A DNA stretch of 64,000 bases from Rhodocollybia butyracea. Taxonomy: Eukaryota > Basidiomycota > Agaricomycetes > Agaricales > Omphalotaceae. Location of the stretch: assembly GCA_015501585.1 (NCBI GenBank), contig JADNRY010000228.1, positions 34,992 through 98,991 on the forward strand. Reading direction: 5' to 3'. How positions within the stretch are numbered: position 1 is the stretch's first letter; each line of letters starts with the position of its first letter. The translations under genes and the position numbers were made by a program. A model generated the notes under the pieces. It was not told the origin of the DNA. It saw only the letters and a list, made by a program, of their open reading frames with translations, and did no database searches. This document shows, in pieces, positions 1 through 10,752 of this stretch.

Positions 1-677
1 AAGATGCTCCTCAAGTTTAGCGGGAAGAGGTACAGCGCCAATGAGATTGTTTTTTTGGGTTGCATACAGGCATGCGATTATAGTTATGCGTTCCCTAATT
101 TATTGGCTGGTTGATGAGAGACGGACCGCAGAGCCTGAAAGGCCAGTAGTTTAAGAAGGTGAATTGAGGTTGGTAGGGTGAATCGAGGTGAAAGAGGTGA
201 AGAGGTGGACAGTGACAAGAATTTAGATGGGAAGCGCTCTTTGATCCTGTTTCGATCTTGGGCTTCAACTTGGCGCATTAAGACCAGTTCGAGCAAGTAG
301 CGCTAATCGTACCTTTGCCATCGCGTGGCATGCTAAGTTTGAGTGAGCACTTTAGCTAATTCACCGAATCTCCCCACCGAATCGTTCATCGAAACCCAGT
401 GGGATAGCCGAGGCCCGAGGCGTGTAGGTTAGATACGAGGCACCTGACGTATGACGCAGGTTTTCTGCTCCGAATGTAATTTCCTCAGGAGCTTGATTTT
501 TCCCAAAAAGTCGCTCGGCCTAGTGCCTTGCACATTCTAACAGCGAGACGGGAACGACCTTGTCGTTTGCCTGATGGTGTCCAGGCGTTATAACAACGAA
601 AGGATACGACGTATTCCTATAGCTATTAGAATACCAGCCCTATCCACTATCGCCATCCGCCACCAGCACAAAGACGC

Positions 678-1648
678 TCAGTGTCCCAGGGTTTTTTTTC
701 GAAGATTTGCCCAGAATTGTCTGAACTGTTGGAAACTGGAACCAAAGGTTTTTTTCCTGGATTTCCGGCGTTCTGACAGTATCTGCAAAACTTCCGCGTT
801 CAGGTTCTCAGCCAAACGGTTCGCCCTAGCCATCTGCGTCACTGCCTCCTCTATTGGTACAAACGACGTCAAAAACTCGAGTAATGCGACATCTGCTTCT
901 TGTGAGAGGGGTTCTTGGGTCACGAAATGGTCCGCGTCGCAGGTAGAGAGAAGTCCACCATATGTAATCTTGGAAGGATTATTCTTCTCTGGAGTGACAA
1001 CATATCCAGAGCACGGAGCCGAAGTACACCACTCTGACAGCGTAGACAGCTCGAGTTTGAGCTTGTAATAAAGCATGTCCGAGGCATGAAACTGAAGATT
1101 GTCACCTTCTGCAACAACTTCTATGTTCATCAGATCTAAAGGTAGGCTATTCCCGTGCATCTTGTCCACTACCTTCTTAATGGACTTCTTAAGGAGGATC
1201 TGCGTTGCGGATGGGACTTGAACTGGGTAACCGGCTATATTGACGACCTGCACCTTATACGAAAGCTAGGTTGGAAAAGTTAATAAACCCAGAATCAATT
1301 GCATGATGTATGTCTTACATGACCATATGTTGGCTGGATTCAGAAAAATCAATAAACCAGAATATCTGCATTATGTAGTCTTACTAGCGGAGTCGATGGC
1401 CTACTATTTAGTGATGATGGCTATTTCCAGAAAAGTCAATAAACCATAAACGAGAACCTGCATTATGTATGTCTTACTGGCAGTGTTGATGGCCCACTAT
1501 ATGGTGGTGGTGACTAGGTTTAGAAAAGTCAATAAACCAGAGTGATGCATCATGTATGTCTTACTGGCGACGTGGGCGCAGCACACACAGGCAAAATGAG
1601 TAGAACCTCGAGGAGGACAAAACCCAGCAAATGAAGTGTGAAGAACAT
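678..1648 (-). CDS. Small secreted protein with tandem mini-exons (copy 1)
   Basis: Five exons on the minus strand: 1648-1565, 1513-1478, 1420-1385, 1333-1319 and 1253-678. Every junction is GT..AG and phase 0, giving 248 residues. Exon 1 encodes an ATG and a hydrophobic signal peptide ending around CAAP. The next two exons are each exactly 36 nt and encode related Pro/Ser-rich dodecapeptides (SPPPYSGPSTLP and PSSLNSRPSTPL). A 15-nt exon encodes PTYGH. The last exon gives about 191 residues with a Lys-rich amphipathic start (SIKKVVDK) and a basic tail. No known domain is recognised. Signal peptide and size suggest a secreted or cell-wall protein, possibly effector-like (inference). A TATA element lies upstream at about 1780-1787. 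A diverged, frameshifted copy lies at 3803-4767. Confidence 0.7.
1254..1564 (-). repeat. Tandem exon-intron units inside the copy 1 gene
   Basis: The segment consists of units of about 85-90 bp. Each contains a donor within GTAAGACATAC, a TTTATTGACTTTTCT stretch (branch point plus pyrimidines), an AG acceptor and a short exon of 36, 36 or 15 nt. Introns are 51, 57, 51 and 65 nt. The repeat period therefore coincides with one intron plus one mini-exon, and all exon lengths are multiples of three. The paralogue at 4449-4674 has one unit fewer. Confidence 0.75.
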
Positions 1649-1779
1649 TAAGGGAGAGAACGTTGTGTTGTCGCTTGGGAAAGGAGCGTTGGAGATGCGA
1701 TGCAATCCTGGCGACAAAGGGGCACGAGACGAGTAGACTGAACCAGCAGTTGGGGACTCGAGTCTGTTCTTTCGTTTTA

Positions 1780-1787
1780 TTTATATC
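1780..1787 (-). promoter_or_regulatory. TATA box of secreted-protein gene, copy 1
   Basis: Read on the minus strand this is GATATAAATA-like, about 135 nt upstream of the ATG at 1648. The same element, with matching flanks, is kept in copy 2 at 4891-4898. Confidence 0.45.
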
Positions 1788-2500
1788 CTCGATGACCTAC
1801 CTACCTACCATGGATTTGCATATTCATATGGTCAGTTGGCACAGAAAGATTTTAGCATCGAGGATTGCCAATTTATGAAACGCATGATGATCAACCCAGA
1901 CTGTTTGAAATGGGAATCTAGTACGACGCCTTAGGCTTAAGCACTCAGGCTTCAGCAGGACTCGGAGATCGGGCAAATTTTGAACGAGAGGTTTGAGAAC
2001 CCGTACTTGACTATGCGCAGATTTTTTATTTTAAGGCCAGGTGAGTGTTTGAAAAGGCCGCAAATGAGGCGAACAAGAGACTCTACTGAGTCTATTGCCG
2101 AAATGCAAAATCAAAGCACGTTCTTTGTAGCGGGAGGGTCCGGCGGGATGCGGCAGCACAGTATCAAGTAGTTTATGGAACCGGGACACCATATGAACAA
2201 GAACGACGGCATCGCAATTTGGGAACGTGAAAAGGGCGACATGTGCTTCACCCTGCCGTAGCGAGGCCATCAGGGCAAGAAAAACGCGCTTTAGCTGGGC
2301 GCTTATTCCAAGGCGTCTGCGTCACGTTCTTTCTTTACCACGCCCAAAAAGAACCCGTTCTTCCTCCTTCAAAGCTTCACCTTTTTATGAATTCCACCGC
2401 GAAAAAATTACGCGATGAACAGTGCAATGAACTTAGACTTCAAAGCTTCACGGGTGTTGGTAACCGACGTGGCCCCAGCTACACGGGTGGGTTGTGAGGT
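1788..2500. other. Intergenic region between divergent genes, copy 1
   Basis: Separates the minus-strand secreted-protein gene from the plus-strand F-box-like remnant. Short ORFs here show no recognisable domain and are not preserved as frames in the second copy, so no gene is called. Confidence 0.4.
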
Positions 2501-3340
2501 GAATAGATGAGGGTGAGCCAGTCTACCTCTTTTCTTGACAAGCTTAACTATTTCGAACCCGAAGTCGTCCCCTCCTCGATCCGAATACGGAACGAAGGCT
2601 ATCAACGCGGTCCTCACTAGTCCTGGGCAGTCCCTGCAATCCTTCGCCGCCGACGTTCACAGCCTTCGCATCAACGATGCATCAACCCCGGGGCAAACCT
2701 CTTCAAACCACCATGTGACTCGTCCCTTCTATCAGCAATGCCATCGCGATCTTCGCGAGCTCCTCTGCCGACCCTGTATCGATATCTACAATATAGACTC
2801 CAATCCTGCTCAATTCCCTCTCTCTACACTTTACAGATAGATTCTACAATCTGTTTGGTGTTGTCCGTGCTCTGCTAATCATACGCCTCGTGTCTCGTCG
2901 CTAGAACATTTGACTTTCGCAGAGGGATAGTGTATTCCGTTCATACTTCTTGAATGTCCAGGTGAAGATTCAGCTTCTTATGCCTTAGGCCTGTTCATTC
3001 CCCTTCTTACGTCTTACCTTTTCTTTCAGGATCGGGTTCTGATTCAAATATTCGTCAACATCTTCCACCCTCGAGCACCTCTACCTCTCAGATCTCAGCC
3101 TTCCCCTCTCTCATACATCTCTGTCTAGACCCATGCATGATGGTGCAAAACAGATTCGAACCGGAGATGCGCGAGATTGTTCCTCATTGGTCGACGACAT
3201 ACTCATCCGGTGACTATGTGTTGGCCTCGACGCGCCTAACGCCCCCGGAGTACGATTGTGGGGGATGGGGAACTTCGTGTGGGCTTCGCTGGGTACGCAG
3301 GGGAGGTATGGCCATAGTAAGATATTCTCGTAGATATCGG
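2500..3340 (+). pseudogene. Degenerate F-box/LRR-like gene, copy 1
   Basis: The stretch aligns with 5580-6545 of the second copy. Around 3028 an acceptor (TTTCTTTCAG) is followed by a frame with a leucine-rich pattern (STLEHLYLSDLS), typical of the C-terminal half of Agaricomycete F-box/LRR proteins, but the frame has a stop just after the acceptor and others further on. The upstream part (near 2600-2660) contains a fragment resembling SLQSFAADVHSL. No F-box itself could be read, so the family call rests on leucine spacing and on the better-preserved copy 2. Confidence 0.35.
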
Positions 3341-3802
3341 ATATCTATTGAGATTTTAGGATATTGGCTATCTTTGTAGCGGGAAGAGGGTCCAGTGGCA
3401 ATGAGATTATAGTTAAGCGTTCCCTAATTTTGGATGAGAGACGTTGCGCTGTGAAAACAGTAGCTAGGCTGGGAGCCTGAAAGATTTATGAGATGGAGAG
3501 CACTCTTCGACCCCGTTCCGTACTTCCGACCTTGCACTTTGCTATCGCTTCAACTTGGCGCATTAAAACCGGTTCAAATCTCGAGCAAGGAGTGCTAATT
3601 GTGCCTTCGCCGTCGTGTGGCACACTAAAACTAAGCTCCTAGCTTCTTCCCGGCTCTTCGCTAATCGGAATCTAATTCGGAACGACCCCTTGTCGTTTGC
3701 CTGATGATGTCCAGACGTTATAACGACAAAAGTCGTTGCGGATAGTGTCCCAAAAAATGTGACAAATTTCCCTATGAAGCTATTAGTATTACAATACTAG
3801 TG

Positions 3803-4767
3803 CTATCCGCCTTCGCCATTCGCCTCACTATCGTCATCCACCACCAGCACAGAGACGCTCAGTGTCCCACGGGTTTTTTTTCCATGAATTGTCAAGAATT
3901 TTCCGAACTGCTTCAATCTGGTACCAATGGGTCGCTTGGGTTTCCGGAGTTCTGACAGTATCCGCAAAACTTCCGCGTTCATCTTCTCAGGCAAACGGTT
4001 CTCCTTAGCCATCTGCATCGCTGCCTCCTCTACCGGTACAAACGACGTCAAAAAACTTGAGCAATGCGGGATCTGCCTCGTGTGTGAAGGGTTCTTGGGT
4101 CACTACATGGTCCGCGCCACAGGTAGAGAGAAGTCCACCATTTGCAAACTTGGAAGGATTATACTTCCCTGGGGGGACAATATATCCATGGTGTGTAGTC
4201 GAAGTTGGATCCAAAGTACTACACCACGTGTCCACCGGAGACAGTCCTTCGAGCTTGTAATAAAGTATGTCCAAGTAGAAGGTGTCAAATTGAACATGTT
4301 CACCCAGCTCAGCCACTTCTATGTTCTTCAGATCTACCGTTGGGTTATTCTTATGCAGCTTGTCCACTACCTTCTTAATGGACTCCTTAAGGAACCGCGT
4401 TACGGATGGGGCTTGTAATGGGTGACCGTTTATATCGACCACCTGCGCCTGAAACGAAAGCTAGATTGCAAAAGTTAATAAACCCCGAATCGATTGCATG
4501 ATGTCTGTCTTACACGATCATATGCTGGCTAGTTCCAGAAAAGTCAATAAAGCAGAATCGATGCTCTATGTATGTCTTACTAGTTCTATTGGTGGCTTAT
4601 ATGGCGTATATGGCGGTGGTGACTAGTTTTAGAAAAGTCAAACCAGAATTGATGCATCATGTAATATGTCTTACCGCTGGCCTTACTGGCCTGGGTGCAG
4701 CACATGCAGGCGAAATGAGTAGAACGCCGAGGAGGACAAAACCCAGCAAGTGATGTGTGAAGAACAT
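3803..4767 (-). pseudogene. Secreted protein with mini-exons (copy 2, frameshifted)
   Basis: Exons 4767-4675 (signal peptide, 31 codons), 4622-4581 (42 nt, SPPPYTPYKPPIEL), 4528-4514 (15 nt, PAYDR) and 4448-3803, all joined in phase 0. Introns are 52, 52 and 65 nt. The last exon matches copy 1 until an A-run at 4050-4055 with six As where copy 1 has five (871-875). The extra A sends translation into a short alternative end, while the original frame resumes as TSFVPVEEAAMQMAKENRL. One 36-nt-type mini-exon unit is missing relative to copy 1. Either a young pseudogene or a homopolymer sequencing error. Confidence 0.65.
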
Positions 4768-4890
4768 CGAGGGACAGATAACGCTGTGAGAGGGGAGCGT
4801 TGGAGATGGGATGCGATCCTGGCGACAAAGGGGCACAAGTCGAGTGAACTGAACCAGCAGTTGGGGACTCGAGTCTCTTCTTTCGTTTCA

Positions 4891-4898
4891 TTTATATA
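4891..4898 (-). promoter_or_regulatory. TATA box of secreted-protein gene, copy 2
   Basis: TATATAAA on the minus strand, about 125 nt upstream of the ATG at 4767. Position and flanks match the element of copy 1. Confidence 0.5.
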
Positions 4899-5579
4899 GA
4901 CGTTTGCATATATGATCAGTTGGCACTGAAAGATTTACTATCAAATATTGCCAATCCATGAAACACAGGAACCCTATATAGACTAGACTTTGATCTTCCC
5001 TTTTGGAATGATCCACCCGCTGTCGTTGTGTGCGCTATGAATCACATGTTGCTACCGCTTACCGCTATTCCGATTCGCATGTTCGAACTTCAGAGAACAA
5101 GCTGTCAATTTATTTAGCTGCTACTCTCTGCTACTCTTCCTTTGTCCTCAAAGTACTTTCGCACGCAAGCCAAGCCTATGGGATGCAGAGCAGTTTGACG
5201 GAATCGGGACACGGGTTGGACACGGGCTTAGGATTCAGAACAAGAGCGACTGCGTCACAATTTGGGAACGTGAAAAGGGCGAGCACGACGTGACGCAGCG
5301 CCTGCTTTCACTGCGATCGCTAAATTGACCACTGAGTACTGAAGTACTGAAGCTTCGACGTACGTGAATATCGAGTCAACGCGCTTATCTGCGCGCCTAT
5401 TGCATAGGCACGTTCTTTACCACGCCCAAAAAGAAAAAAACTTGAGCTTCCTTCCTTCACCAAGTTTAGATGAATCTCAACAACTCCACCAAAGCAACGT
5501 TTTTACGTGAAATTGTAATGAATTTCGATTTCATGGGTGGTGGTAACCGACGTGGCCCCAGTTACATGGGTGAATAGAT

Positions 5580-6729
5580 GAAGGCGAGTCTACCTCTTGT
5601 CTCAGGCATGCTCAATTCTTTCGTAGAGGATCCCGAACCCGAAGATATCCCCTTCTCAATCCGAGTACAAAACGAAGGCTAACCCAATATCTACACGGTT
5701 AACCTATACTGCCTTTCCGGGTCCTCATCAGTCTTGGGCCGTCCCTGCAATCCTTTGCCGCCGACATTTACAGCCTCTGCATCAACGTTTCAGCGTAACC
5801 TCAGCTCTCCGGGGAAAACCTCACTTTTCAGACCACCATGTGACTTGTCTCTCTATCCTAGCGAACAGTAGCAAACTCGCCCAATCTGAGTCTTCCCTGC
5901 TGACCTTGTATCGATGTCCACTGCCACGCGATCCTGCTCAATTCCCTCTGCGTCCTCTCTCTACACTTCACAGATAGACTCTCCAATCTGTTTGGTGTTG
6001 TCTTTGCTCCGCTAATCGCACGCTTCACTTCTTGTCGCTAGAACGTTCTTTCGCAGAGGGATAGTGTGTATTCTGTTTATGCCTCTTCTTGAATGTTCAG
6101 GTGAAGATTATATTCAACTTTCAACGTCAACTTCTTAGATCTTAGGCCTTTTAGGTTTCATTCCTTTCTTACGTCTTACCTTTTCTTTCAGGATCGGGTT
6201 CGGATTCAAATATTTATCGACATATTCCACCCTCGAACACCTCCACTTCTCAGTCTCCCTCAAATTCCAATGCACCCTCATCGAGTGTCTCCGTTCCCTC
6301 CCCTCCCTCACACATCTCTGTCTAGAAAACAGATTCGACCCTTGCGAGGTTGTTCCCCTGTCAATGGTCGACGACATACTCATCCAACGACTAACCGTTG
6401 GCCTCGCGGCGTCCGACCCCAATACGATAGACGCTGGAGCTGATATAGATACACCTTCTGCCCTCTGCTCACGCCTTGAGAAGTTTGTGCTACCAGGATG
6501 CGGACATATTTCCAAAGAGGCACATTTAGTTTTTGCGAGATCACAGACTAGCGTTGCTTTAACTTGGGTACACTGTCTCGTTTCGTCCCGTGGCCCGGAG
6601 GAGTCTTCCTCGGCAGAGGCGACCCGTAGCAGGAGCAGCAGCGCAGTGGTTCCATCCCCGTCTCCATTATCTGTCAAGGAACTTGGTTGGGATGTTGTCG
6701 TGAGGTGGCGGTATGAGGTGGCGGTATGA
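5580..6729 (+). pseudogene. F-box/LRR-like protein remnant, copy 2 (C-terminal part open)
   Basis: After an acceptor at about 6190 (CTTTCAG) a single frame runs open to a stop at 6729. It reads as a leucine-rich segment with STLEHLHFS, SLPSLTHLCLENRFDP and LCSRLEKFVLPGC, then a Ser-rich end. This spacing is characteristic of the LRR half of fungal F-box proteins, expected to act as substrate adaptors of SCF ubiquitin ligases. The 5' region (5580-6180) is full of stops in all frames, so the gene looks broken. The tail runs into a 13-bp tandem repeat at 6701-6766. The F-box assignment is inference. Confidence 0.4.
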
Positions 6730-6766
6730 GTTGGCGGTATGAGTTGGCGGTATGAGTTGGCGGTAT
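6701..6766 (+). repeat. 13-bp tandem repeat, about 5 units
   Basis: Unit TGAGKTGGCGGTA, five consecutive copies with a G/T alternation. It forms the extreme 3' end of the F-box-like frame of copy 2. Confidence 0.8.
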
Positions 6767-7517
6767 CCTATGCAGGACAGGATACCCGATTCGCCTTGGG
6801 AGGCAGCCATATGTATAAGTGTGGGGAGTACAGTGAGTGTGAGGGCGTGGGGATGGGGATGGGGAACTTCGGGTTGGCTTCGCATACGCAGGTAAAGTAT
6901 GCCCGTTGAGAGTAAGATATTCGTGTGTATCTTCATAAAGATCGGATGTCCATTAGGATTTATGTATTGGATTTTGACTACAGATAAGTCGTACATTGTT
7001 GGAGGTGGGTCTACTACACACTACTTATTTATGTAGTGTTCCTGTATACAGAGATGGTAGTTTGTAGTTGATGTGCATAGATATCATGACCGAAAGGATT
7101 TAGCAAGTCTTCGCGATATACTCGACGGTTGTCGTCTTCGCGGCTCTTACCCAGAGTACTTCATTTCATTTCAAGCCAAAGATTCGAATGATGTACCGCA
7201 AGTTCGCATGCACATTACTTACACTTCAAGAGGATAATAGATATAGGGATTTCAACTTGACGAACAGTAATGAGGTCGGTTAAAAGTACTTGGTACATGA
7301 AACCAATTCGGGCAGCTGAGCCTTTGAAATGGCAACGTTAGAAATCTGTCATCCTCATACACCGAGGAAGAAGGAACGCAAAATGAGGCTTTCAGTTTCT
7401 TTATACAAAGCAGGTAGAAATCACATCTAAACGAAATAACAGCGAGGGAGAGGAATTACTTACTTATTAGGTGTTGTAACAAGGTTTTAAGTGTACCATC
7501 ATCTACGCAATAGCGCG
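6767..7517. other. No gene recognised
   Basis: Continues past the end of the duplicated block at about 6990 into single-copy sequence. Only short, featureless ORFs. Confidence 0.5.
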
Positions 7518-7820
7518 TTATGAGTGAGTGAAGATTCGTAGTACTAGTAAACCACGCAGTTGTGGACCGACCAGATCAGGAACAGATCGATAATAGCGCC
7601 CGTCATTCTTGACTTTTCGGTCGTTTGCTGACTCATAATTTTTCTTGGCAGTCGTACAATCAAAGCGTGCCTCGATCGGTCTCATTAGAGACACAGGTCC
7701 AACAATAGTGTCCAGGATGTCGATGCTGTAGCCTCCAAATTGCTGTCTAAACCGTACCCCACAGTACCCACACACTCGATCATTAGTGAGGTAAGGTTTC
7801 GGATAACGCTCCATATTCAA
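7518..7820 (-). CDS. Hypothetical small ORF, 100 aa
   Basis: Open frame starting with ATG, containing one CGYCGVRF motif (CxxC). A single CxxC is not enough to call a zinc finger. It could be an exon of a longer gene or chance. I do not recognise it. Confidence 0.2.
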   Translation of the reverse strand: MNMERYPKPYLTNDRVCGYCGVRFRQQFGGYSIDILDTIVGPVSLMRPIEARFDCTTAKKNYESANDRKVKNDGRYYRSVPDLVGPQLRGLLVLRIFTHS

Positions 7821-8416
7821 GCGGGATCTACTGAAATGAACAAAGGAAACGGAACAAAGATTCTTGAAAGATTTTATTGGTGGTCATGCGCCCTAAGAAT
7901 CGAGATTAGACTAGTGTAGCTTCAACCATCTTCTCTGGACCGTACCGAGAAGAGTGATACTACACGTAGCACTGGGACGGTGGACCCTGGCGGAACACTC
8001 AACATGACAACAGCCTGACTAGACCAGACCACTGTCAAAAAAAAAACCATTGCTATAGATTAAAACATCGCTTCACGCGCTTTATACCTGTAATTAATCG
8101 CTGAAACGGTTGGGGCGCCACGATATTCATCACAACAATGGAGCCAGGAGCCTGGGCTGTACACCTCCCGCACAATTTTCAGTCAAATACAATACAATCG
8201 AAACCATATATAAGAGCTCAACTTCAGGCAGCTTCACATAACTGCTATGTCAGTATATCAGAAAGGCAACACTTTCATAGCTGGTGAACTCTTATATGCA
8301 AGAATTACACATTTAGCACCAATCATGGTTATGTATGGTGGGTGTGTTGTGTCACACATTAAAGTTCTTACGGTTAAGGTTTGGGGGCTGATTCTTATCA
8401 TTTCTTCAATTAAGGA
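7821..8416. other. Upstream region of the membrane-protein gene
   Basis: Holds a TATATAAG at about 8205-8212 on the plus strand, a plausible core promoter for the membrane-protein gene downstream. The N-terminal exon(s) of that gene should lie between here and 8503 but I could not connect them in phase. Confidence 0.3.
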
Positions 8417-8974
8417 ATGTTTACGCTGGGAACATGCATTGCAGTTCAACCAATGATGTGCGTATAAATGCCCACCGTGATCCATAATTGAATTTTTTCA
8501 AAGCTTATTTTCGGAAAAGCCTAAGATCTGGCTCCTTGTAGGCTTGATTTTGGTTTTCATATCATTTACTTGGACCATTGCAAATGTTGCTTTGGTGGGA
8601 AGTTTATCTGCAATTAACGTGGGCTGCGACGCTAGAGTAACTGGGCTAATCGGTTCATGCCCACACGTCCTTGACTCTAAGGTCTTGGATGGGCCATTTT
8701 TGACAAACGTTGAAGGAATTCCTATCACAATTACGGTGAGAGGTCAAGAACAATGTTAAGACAGGAGCATTCCCACTCAAGTTTGAGTGTTTAGCTTCTT
8801 GTCAGTGATATGATCGTAGTTTGGAGAGCCTGGATTCTACTCTCTCGCAATTGCTTTTGGAAAAATACCCTTGTGTCTCTTGCAATCATTAATACAGGTC
8901 AGTACACACTTCTTCGGGAATCGGGAAGCCACCACTTGATTCAAAAAATTCTAGTTGTCAACATTATTGATTGC
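8417..8974 (+). pseudogene. Multi-span membrane protein, 5' part, split by a retrotransposon
   Basis: Exons 8504-8735, 8795-8897 and 8955-8974 join in frame through GT..AG introns. An exon at about 8415-8455 probably precedes them; the true start is unresolved. The product has long hydrophobic segments (WLLVGLILVFISFTW) and DMIVVWRAWILL, a pattern I associate with an uncharacterised Agaricomycete 7TM-like family. The exon starting at 8955 is cut after GATTGC by the 5' LTR. Joining 8974 to 16606 restores reading (NIIDCIANPIF), so the gene was probably intact before insertion. Confidence 0.7.
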
Positions 8975-9337
8975 TGTCACCAACTTCATTTCTTTTCATC
9001 TGATGACATATGATGATCACTCAGTAACGATATCATCGGAACTCGCACGGAGTTATTACTCACTCTACCTTACTAATATAGCCGGATAATATCACAAGCT
9101 GTTCTCTTTATATTGAAATACTTTATTTATAGGCTCGTTCTCCCATGTCATCCCTATTTACAGACTCAAACTCTCAGGCCACTCTCGTTACGGATTCATT
9201 CTCGTATCTCCTCGAAACGGTATAAATAATTAGGTAGTATTGACATGAGTCTCCATCTTGACCTCTTTGTCATTTGGAAACTCATAGTTGTCTATCCTAA
9301 GTTCCAACTTCGTGTCGCCGTGTCTACGAACGCCACA
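8975..9337 (+). repeat. 5' LTR, 363 bp
   Basis: Begins TGTCACCAAC and ends AACGCCACA. Compared by eye with 16238-16600 it appears identical over all 363 positions. It contains a TATAAATA at 9221-9228 and the putative transcript start about 27-34 nt downstream. Confidence 0.95.
9221..9228 (+). promoter_or_regulatory. LTR core promoter (TATAAATA)
   Basis: TATA box in the 5' LTR. A start site near 9250-9256 fits the usual spacing and coincides with the sequence complementary to the primer-binding site. Confidence 0.55.
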
Positions 9338-9349
9338 TTAGGTCAAGAT
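9338..9349 (+). other. Putative self-priming primer-binding site
   Basis: AGGTCAAGAT at 9340-9349, just after the 5' LTR, is the exact reverse complement of ATCTTGACCT at 9255-9264 inside the LTR. The LTR copy lies where transcription would start after the TATA box. In the Tf1/sushi group the 5' end of the mRNA folds back to prime at this place. No obvious tRNA 3'-end match was seen. Confidence 0.6.
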
Positions 9350-10752
9350 CGCCCATTCGCCCCGTCTGTTGCTATCCAGACGCCGCGAAACCATTTTTCG
9401 TTATCAAAACTTTACTCTTTCACAACGTCGCACCTTACTCACATCGTTGCCGTCTATAGTGACGGTAGCATAGTAACTCGACAGGTCATCAATCCTAACA
9501 TTGTAGATTTCAGCATTGTCCCAATCTACAACAAACTTGATACAGAATCAGAATCCAGTGAAGATCCCGAAGACAATCGTAATCTAGATTTTGCTTCTAC
9601 CCAAAGCACTCGTGTAGCTGTGTCTGCAGACACTGCCGAATCGGTACCCATTCTCTCTGCGCCATTTAACCACAACGACGAAACAGACCCTTGGGAAACA
9701 CCCGTTCCGACCTTACTTGACAACGTTCCCATTAACATAGGAGTTGCAGAAAATCCCATTGATATTGACGATCCATCCACAATCTTCCCCAGCCCTTCGA
9801 ACATCATATCTTACGAGAGCGATCTTGTAACAGGCTTAGACACAGAACCTCTGATTGTACCCCCTCCTGCTCCGATCCCTCGATCACAGGTACCTTGCAA
9901 CTCTCGATCTTCAAGTATTGGTATTCCCATTACTGACAGTTGGACCACTGCTCCTTGGGGATCTCTAGAGAACGATATCCGAATTCTCCCAACTCTCCTT
10001 AATCGACTACAATCTAACACCACCCCTGGAGACAGTCTTGAATATCCTATTGAATTAGGAGAGACCGGAGACTCAATTGTAGACCCGATCAACGTTGACG
10101 AAGAAGAAGGCCCTAGCGTCCCAGTCTTCACCGGTCCTACTACAACTACCACTCATACGATCACCAACCAAAGAGGAGAAATCTTTACCATCACTAACAA
10201 TCTTATCACTGCAATTACTGCACCAAATTTCCCAGTAAACGTTACCGCAGTCCATGTCAACGTTAACCAATACACAGACGACCTTGTCATAACATTGCAA
10301 TCACCCCTGGCACTGACAACCTCGACTACGTTGGCTCATTCGTATCATCTGTTAGCGCCCTATCCACCACAAGCTCCACAGATCACCTCCCATTCTACCG
10401 AGCATCTCCATCTCCTTCTAACGATTCTCTTTCTCGAACATCTAGTCCATTTAACCCGTACTACGAACCAGTTCCATCGTCCACCACTCACGGATCTCCA
10501 ATCCCATTTGCACCAGCTATCTGGTACGACCTTGAAGACCTTGCAAACCGATCTTCTCCTCCACCTCCATTTAGTCCAATCGAAACCGCTCCTGCTACAC
10601 TATCTCCCGGTTCTGCTAGTAGCGCAGGCTTTCGATTAACTCTTGAAGAGGAAATTGACACTTTCGGAGCAGTTGCCGAGGAAGAAGGAGAAATCCACTA
10701 CCCACAGGTTGCTACCTACGGAGACGACGACTCGGATCATACGAGTTTCTGA
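9350..10752 (+). pseudogene. Extra ORF between LTR and gag (function unknown)
   Basis: A long open frame enters from the LTR (in-frame ATG at 9245, probably upstream of the transcript start) and runs to about 10290. Coding character then switches by one base to a frame ending at TGA 10750-10752. The product is acidic and rich in Ser, Thr, Pro and Asp, with repeated short patterns such as NPIDIDDP and PINVDEEE. I saw no further methionine codon in the first part, so its translation start is unclear. No catalytic motif is visible. It may be a gag N-terminal extension, an accessory protein or a captured host fragment. The frame switch near 10290 suggests a one-base deletion. Confidence 0.5.

Larger units (their letters stand above)
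18..6990. repeat. Tandem segmental duplication (two diverged copies)
   Basis: Two collinear diverged copies: about 18-3376 and about 3377-6990. Anchors are the shared start (TAGCGGGAAGAGG near 18 and 3377), the final exon of a minus-strand secreted-protein gene (678-1253 and 3803-4448), its mini-exon region (1254-1648 and 4449-4767), and a plus-strand F-box-like region (about 2500-3340 and 5580-6729). The offset drifts between about 3.13 and 3.36 kb because of indels. Copy 1 may extend left of the window. The divergence is visible by eye, so this is not an assembly duplicate. Confidence 0.85.

Noticed and set aside
8898..8974. Retrotransposon inserted in an intron
   Set aside because: The acceptor CTAG at 8951-8954 precedes the LTR, and reading continues in frame from 8955 across the empty site, so the insertion is in an exon.
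9245..9247. ATG inside the 5' LTR as start of the extra ORF
   Set aside because: It lies upstream of the transcript start suggested by the TATA box and the self-priming match, so it is probably not in the mRNA.
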